From: Pseudoxanthomonas suwonensis J47
Lineage (GTDB): Bacteria; Pseudomonadota; Gammaproteobacteria; Xanthomonadales; Xanthomonadaceae
DNA: 63,109 nucleotides
NCBI RefSeq assembly: GCF_000513955.1
Contig: NZ_KI911331.1
Span: 217,580-280,688, forward strand
Reading direction: 5' to 3'
Shown here: piece after piece, positions 60,690 through 63,109 of the stretch
Layout: every line of letters starts with the position of its first letter
How positions within the stretch are numbered: position 1 is the first letter of the stretch
The notes under the pieces: model-generated
Databases searched by the model: none
What the model saw: the letters and a program-made list of their open reading frames with translations, nothing else
Told to the model about the DNA's origin: nothing
Translations under genes and position numbers: made by a program

Positions 60690-61241
60690 TCACAACTCCT
60701 CGACCACCACGTTGCGGTTCGTATAGATGCAGATGTCGCCGGCGATGTTCAGCGCCTCCACGGCGATGGAGCGGGCGTCGAGCGAGGTGTGCGCGAGCAG
60801 CGCGCGCGCGGCCGACAGCGCGTAGCTGCCGCCGGAGCCGATGGCGATGATCCCGTCCTCCGGCTCGATCACGTCGCCGGTGCCGCTGATGATCAGCGAG
60901 GTGTCCTGGTCGGCGACGGCGAGCAGCGCCTCGAGCTTCCCGTAGCGGCGGTCGGTGCGCCAGTCCTTGGCCAGCTCCACCGCGGCGCGCTGCAGCTGGC
61001 CGTGCTTCTCCAGCTTGGCCTCGAACAGTTCGAACAGGGTGAAGGCATCGGCGGCGGCGCCGGCGAAGCCGGCGAGGACCTGGCCATCGCGGCCGAGTCG
61101 GCGCACCTTGCGGGCGTTGCCCTTCATCACCGTGTGGCCGAGGGTGACCTGGCCATCGCCGGCCACGGCGACCTTGCCGTCGCGGCGCACGGAAATGATG
61201 GTGGTGGCGTGGAACACGTTGGGGTTCTGGCTGGGGTCCAT
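60690..61241 (-). CDS. hslV: ATP-dependent protease subunit HslV
   Basis: 183 residues from ATG 61241, with GGAGG just upstream. Proteasome beta-type fold: after a 12-residue leader, the catalytic threonine in [10 protein letters not shown] (Thr13, exposed after processing), then [12 protein letters not shown] and [21 protein letters not shown]. Forms the double hexamer degraded-substrate chamber for HslU in heat-shock proteolysis. Confidence 0.97.
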   Translation of the reverse strand: MDPSQNPNVFHATTIISVRRDGKVAVAGDGQVTLGHTVMKGNARKVRRLGRDGQVLAGFAGAAADAFTLFELFEAKLEKHGQLQRAAVELAKDWRTDRRYGKLEALLAVADQDTSLIISGTGDVIEPEDGIIAIGSGGSYALSAARALLAHTSLDARSIAVEALNIAGDICIYTNRNVVVEEL

Positions 61242-61290
61242 GCGGCCTCCGGGAAGCTGTCCCCCGGAGATGGGGACGCCCCCGCCCCGA

Positions 61291-61785
61291 TCAACCCTCC
61301 GGATCGCCGCGCGCCCCGACCCGCTCGGCCAGGCAGGAAAAGCAGCCGCGGCGGGCGTTGTGCAGGTGCACGTAGGCGACCTCGCCACGGCCGAACGCCG
61401 CCTCCAGCCAGGCGCCGGCTTCGCGCCCCGCGCAGACCTCCGCGTCGACCATCAGGTGCGCGGCGTCATAGGCCCGCAGCGAGACAAGCCGGTCGCCGGC
61501 GTACGGCGGCACCTCGCCCGGCGCCAGCACCCGCCGGCACGCGGCGCGGCGCACGAACACCGGCCCGGACGAGCGATACGGCGATTGCGCCGCCTGGTGC
61601 ATCCACGGCAGGAGCAGCAGCTCCTCGCCGCGGCGCGCGTCCGCCAGGCTGACCCGGCAGGGATAGCCGTGGTCGGCGTCGGCGAAGACGCGCGCCATGC
61701 CGCGCGCGGCCAGCTGCGCGTCGTCGAGCTGGAACAGCGGCGCAAACGGGGCCGGATCCAGGCCCACGAGACGGAAGGAGGACAT
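61291..61785 (-). CDS. DUF1203 family protein
   Basis: 164 residues: [22 protein letters not shown] at the N terminus, [19 protein letters not shown] and [10 protein letters not shown] in the middle, and [16 protein letters not shown] near the end, the pattern I associate with DUF1203. No signal peptide. It lies between xerC and hslV on the same strand, 49 bases before hslV. Function unknown. Confidence 0.8.
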   Translation of the reverse strand: MSSFRLVGLDPAPFAPLFQLDDAQLAARGMARVFADADHGYPCRVSLADARRGEELLLLPWMHQAAQSPYRSSGPVFVRRAACRRVLAPGEVPPYAGDRLVSLRAYDAAHLMVDAEVCAGREAGAWLEAAFGRGEVAYVHLHNARRGCFSCLAERVGARGDPEG

Positions 61786-61890
61786 GCACGGACTCCAGGT
61801 CGATCAGCGACCCGCAGCATCGCCGGCAACGCACCACATTTCTCGCCGGATCCGGACATGGCACCGGGACGGCCCGACGCCGCTCCGTGC

Positions 61891-62775
61891 TCAGCCACCG
61901 CCCTTGCGCTTCGCCCGCGGATGCGCCGCGTCGTACACCTTCGACAGGTGCTGGAAGTCCAGGTGGGTGTAGATCTGGGTGGTGGCGATGTCGGCGTGGC
62001 CGAGCAGCTCCTGCACCCCGCGCAGGTCGCCGGAGGATTCCAGCACGTGGCTGGCGAAACTGTGCCGCAGCATGTGCGGGTGCACGTTCTTGAACAGCCC
62101 CTGGCGCGCGGCAAGCTGGCGGATCCGGATCTGCACCGCGCGCTGGCTGATCGGCCCACCGCCGCGCCCCGGGAACACGAAATCGCCCTCGCCCGCGCCG
62201 GTGGACGCGCGCCACTCGCCCAGCGCCCGCCGCGCGTGCGAACCCACCGGCACGCTGCGCTGCTTCGAACCCTTGCCCAGCACCGTGACCAGCCCCGCGT
62301 CCAGCTGCAGGTCGCGCCAGCGCAGCGCGCACAGCTCGCTCAGGCGCAGGCCCGATGAATAGAACAGCTCCAGCAGCGCGCGGTCGCGCAACCCCAGCGG
62401 CGCATCGGTCGGCACCTCGACCAGGCGCACCGCCTCGTCGACGTCCAGCACCTGCGGCAGCTTGCGCGGCGCCTTCGGCGCGCGCAGCCCCGCCGCAGGG
62501 CTGGCCGGGATCACCCCGTTGCGCAGCAACCACGCGTAATAGCTGCGGCACGCCGACAGCCGCCGCTGCAGGCTCTTCGGCGACAGCCCGCGCCGATGCT
62601 CCGCCGCGACGAACTCGCGCAGCCGTACCGCATCCAGCCGCGCCGGTTCCGCCACGCCCTGCTGCTGCGCGAACGCATCCAGCGCCTCCAGGTCGCGCCG
62701 GTACGCATCCAGCGTATGCGGCGACACCGCCCGCTCCACGCGCAGATGCTCGAGGAAGGCATCGATGCCGCTCAT
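61891..62775 (-). CDS. xerC: Site-specific tyrosine recombinase XerC
   Basis: 294 residues. N-terminal SAM-like DNA-binding domain (about 1-90) and catalytic domain with Arg144, Lys168, His234, Arg237, His260 and nucleophile Tyr269 (IYTHLDF). Ending AHPRAKRK and location upstream of hslV point to XerC rather than XerD. With XerD it resolves chromosome dimers at dif. The upstream side has repeats; the usual DUF484 and dapF neighbours are not within the window. Confidence 0.93.
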   Translation of the reverse strand: MSGIDAFLEHLRVERAVSPHTLDAYRRDLEALDAFAQQQGVAEPARLDAVRLREFVAAEHRRGLSPKSLQRRLSACRSYYAWLLRNGVIPASPAAGLRAPKAPRKLPQVLDVDEAVRLVEVPTDAPLGLRDRALLELFYSSGLRLSELCALRWRDLQLDAGLVTVLGKGSKQRSVPVGSHARRALGEWRASTGAGEGDFVFPGRGGGPISQRAVQIRIRQLAARQGLFKNVHPHMLRHSFASHVLESSGDLRGVQELLGHADIATTQIYTHLDFQHLSKVYDAAHPRAKRKGGG

Positions 62776-62855
62776 CGGAGGTGGCCGGCACGGGTGTGCA
62801 TGGGGACATGATGCGCGGAAAGCGCCGTGGTGGAAAACGCCATTCGGGCGAAGAG

Positions 62856-62955
62856 CCCCTCTCCCCCCGGGAGAGGGGTTGGGGAGAGGGTAGGGATTCC
62901 GACGCCGTGGGGCTCCCGACCCTCACCCCCGACCCCTCTCCCGATGGGAGAGGGG
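62856..62955. repeat. Composite CCCTCTCCC palindromic repeat
   Basis: Two hairpins: CCCCTCTCCC/GGGAGAGGGG at 62856-62878 (3-base loop) and the same arms at 62933-62955 (loop GAT). Between them GGGGTTGGGGAGAGGG and CCCTCACCCCCGACC are also near-complements, so the whole unit is an inverted repeat of hairpins. Such units are common between genes in Xanthomonadaceae and other Proteobacteria. Confidence 0.75.
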
Positions 62956-62969
62956 GACAAAGAGCGAAG

Positions 62970-63109
62970 CCACGAGCCAGACGCGCCGAAAGACGCGGTA
63001 GCGCGGGGGTATGGCGCAAGCGGCACATGGATGTGCCGCGCTCGCGCGTTGGAGCAGGACGCGGAACCGCGCGATGCGCCATACCCCCGCGCTGCCGCGG
63101 CTCCGTCCG
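62970..63109 (+). repeat. Dispersed hairpin-rich repeat, copy 3 (right end cut by window)
   Basis: Outer arms of 24 bases (62995-63018 and 63075-63098) are complementary with one G-U type mismatch. Inside are three hairpins: GCGGCACAT/ATGTGCCGC (63020-63039), GCTC/GAGC (63040-63055) and CGCGG/CCGCG (63060-63071), giving a cloverleaf-like fold. The left flank GAAGCCACGAG and right flank GGCTCCGTCCG match copy 2. Confidence 0.8.

Larger units (their letters stand above)
62776..63109. other. Repeat-filled region upstream of xerC
   Basis: There is no gene in these 334 bases. They hold the xerC leader, a pair of CCCTCTCCC palindromes (62856-62955) and the third copy of the dispersed hairpin-rich repeat running off the window edge. 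Confidence 0.7.

Noticed and set aside
62846-63109. A CRISPR array suggested by alternating repeats near the right edge
   Set aside because: The repeats are palindromic hairpins of unequal spacing without regular unique spacers, and no cas gene is present.

Overview
The window is chromosomal DNA from a high-GC gammaproteobacterium of the family Xanthomonadaceae (Lysobacteraceae). The genus is uncertain; Lysobacter, Luteimonas and Pseudoxanthomonas are the likeliest. The main clues are a complete F1Fo ATP synthase operon, a dihydrolipoamide dehydrogenase carrying its own lipoyl domains, YajQ, an LpxR-type lipid A deacylase, REP elements that begin with GTAG, and CCCTCTCCC palindromes. I see no rRNA, tRNA, CRISPR array, prophage or transposase gene. 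Nearly everything is core metabolism or envelope biogenesis, and protein genes fill almost the whole window.

Layout. 223-7435 (minus strand) is the atp operon, atpI-B-E-F-H-A-G-D-C, with a recognisable sigma-70 promoter at 7499-7528. 7785-13574 holds two outer-membrane barrel genes around lpdA-aceF (E3 and E2 of pyruvate dehydrogenase). 13644-22909 is a mixed block: a membrane protein, an EamA permease with an AraC regulator, a HAD phosphatase with a GNAT, yajQ-DUF1415, an overlapping HAD-rsuA-rsmC operon, a DUF6522-like small gene behind an FNR-like box, an aldo/keto reductase and a VOC protein. 23033-26850 has a GFA protein and the D-alanine catabolic set dadA-alr with a divergent Lrp regulator. 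27116-31969 has the protease prc, lipA, lipB and the DUF493 gene. 32134-34224 has lpxR and a CsgG-like gene. 34444-44223 is a long cell-shape and cell-wall run on the minus strand: mreB-mreC-mreD-mrdA-rodA-mltB-rlpA-dacC. 44522-50203 has adenosine kinase, two small envelope proteins, an M1 aminopeptidase, ubiE and a yeast-type cytosine deaminase homologue. 50237-59146 is the most interesting block: a serine hydrolase, a TonB-dependent receptor, a DmpA-type peptidase, a LuxR regulator, a DUF1611 (DgcN-like) protein and a dipeptide-epimerase-like enolase (DgcA-like). 59181-62775 has hslU, hslV, a DUF1203 gene and xerC.

How the genes connect. The window is rich in enzymes that make, cut or recycle D-amino acids: PBP2, RodA, MltB, RlpA and DacC act on peptidoglycan; DadA and Alr degrade D-/L-alanine; the 50-59 kb locus looks built to import and degrade D-amino-acid peptides or D-glutamate. 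The promoters of the receptor gene and of the DUF1611 gene share a GGGGTTT...CCGAT motif at a similar distance from a possible -10 box, and the LuxR gene lies between them. I read this as a small regulon.

Non-coding structure worth attention: a dispersed hairpin-rich repeat with copies at 1-140, about 30690-30945 and 62970-63109; a candidate small RNA with its own terminator at about 7560-7651; paired inverted REP elements; and stem-loops between atp genes.
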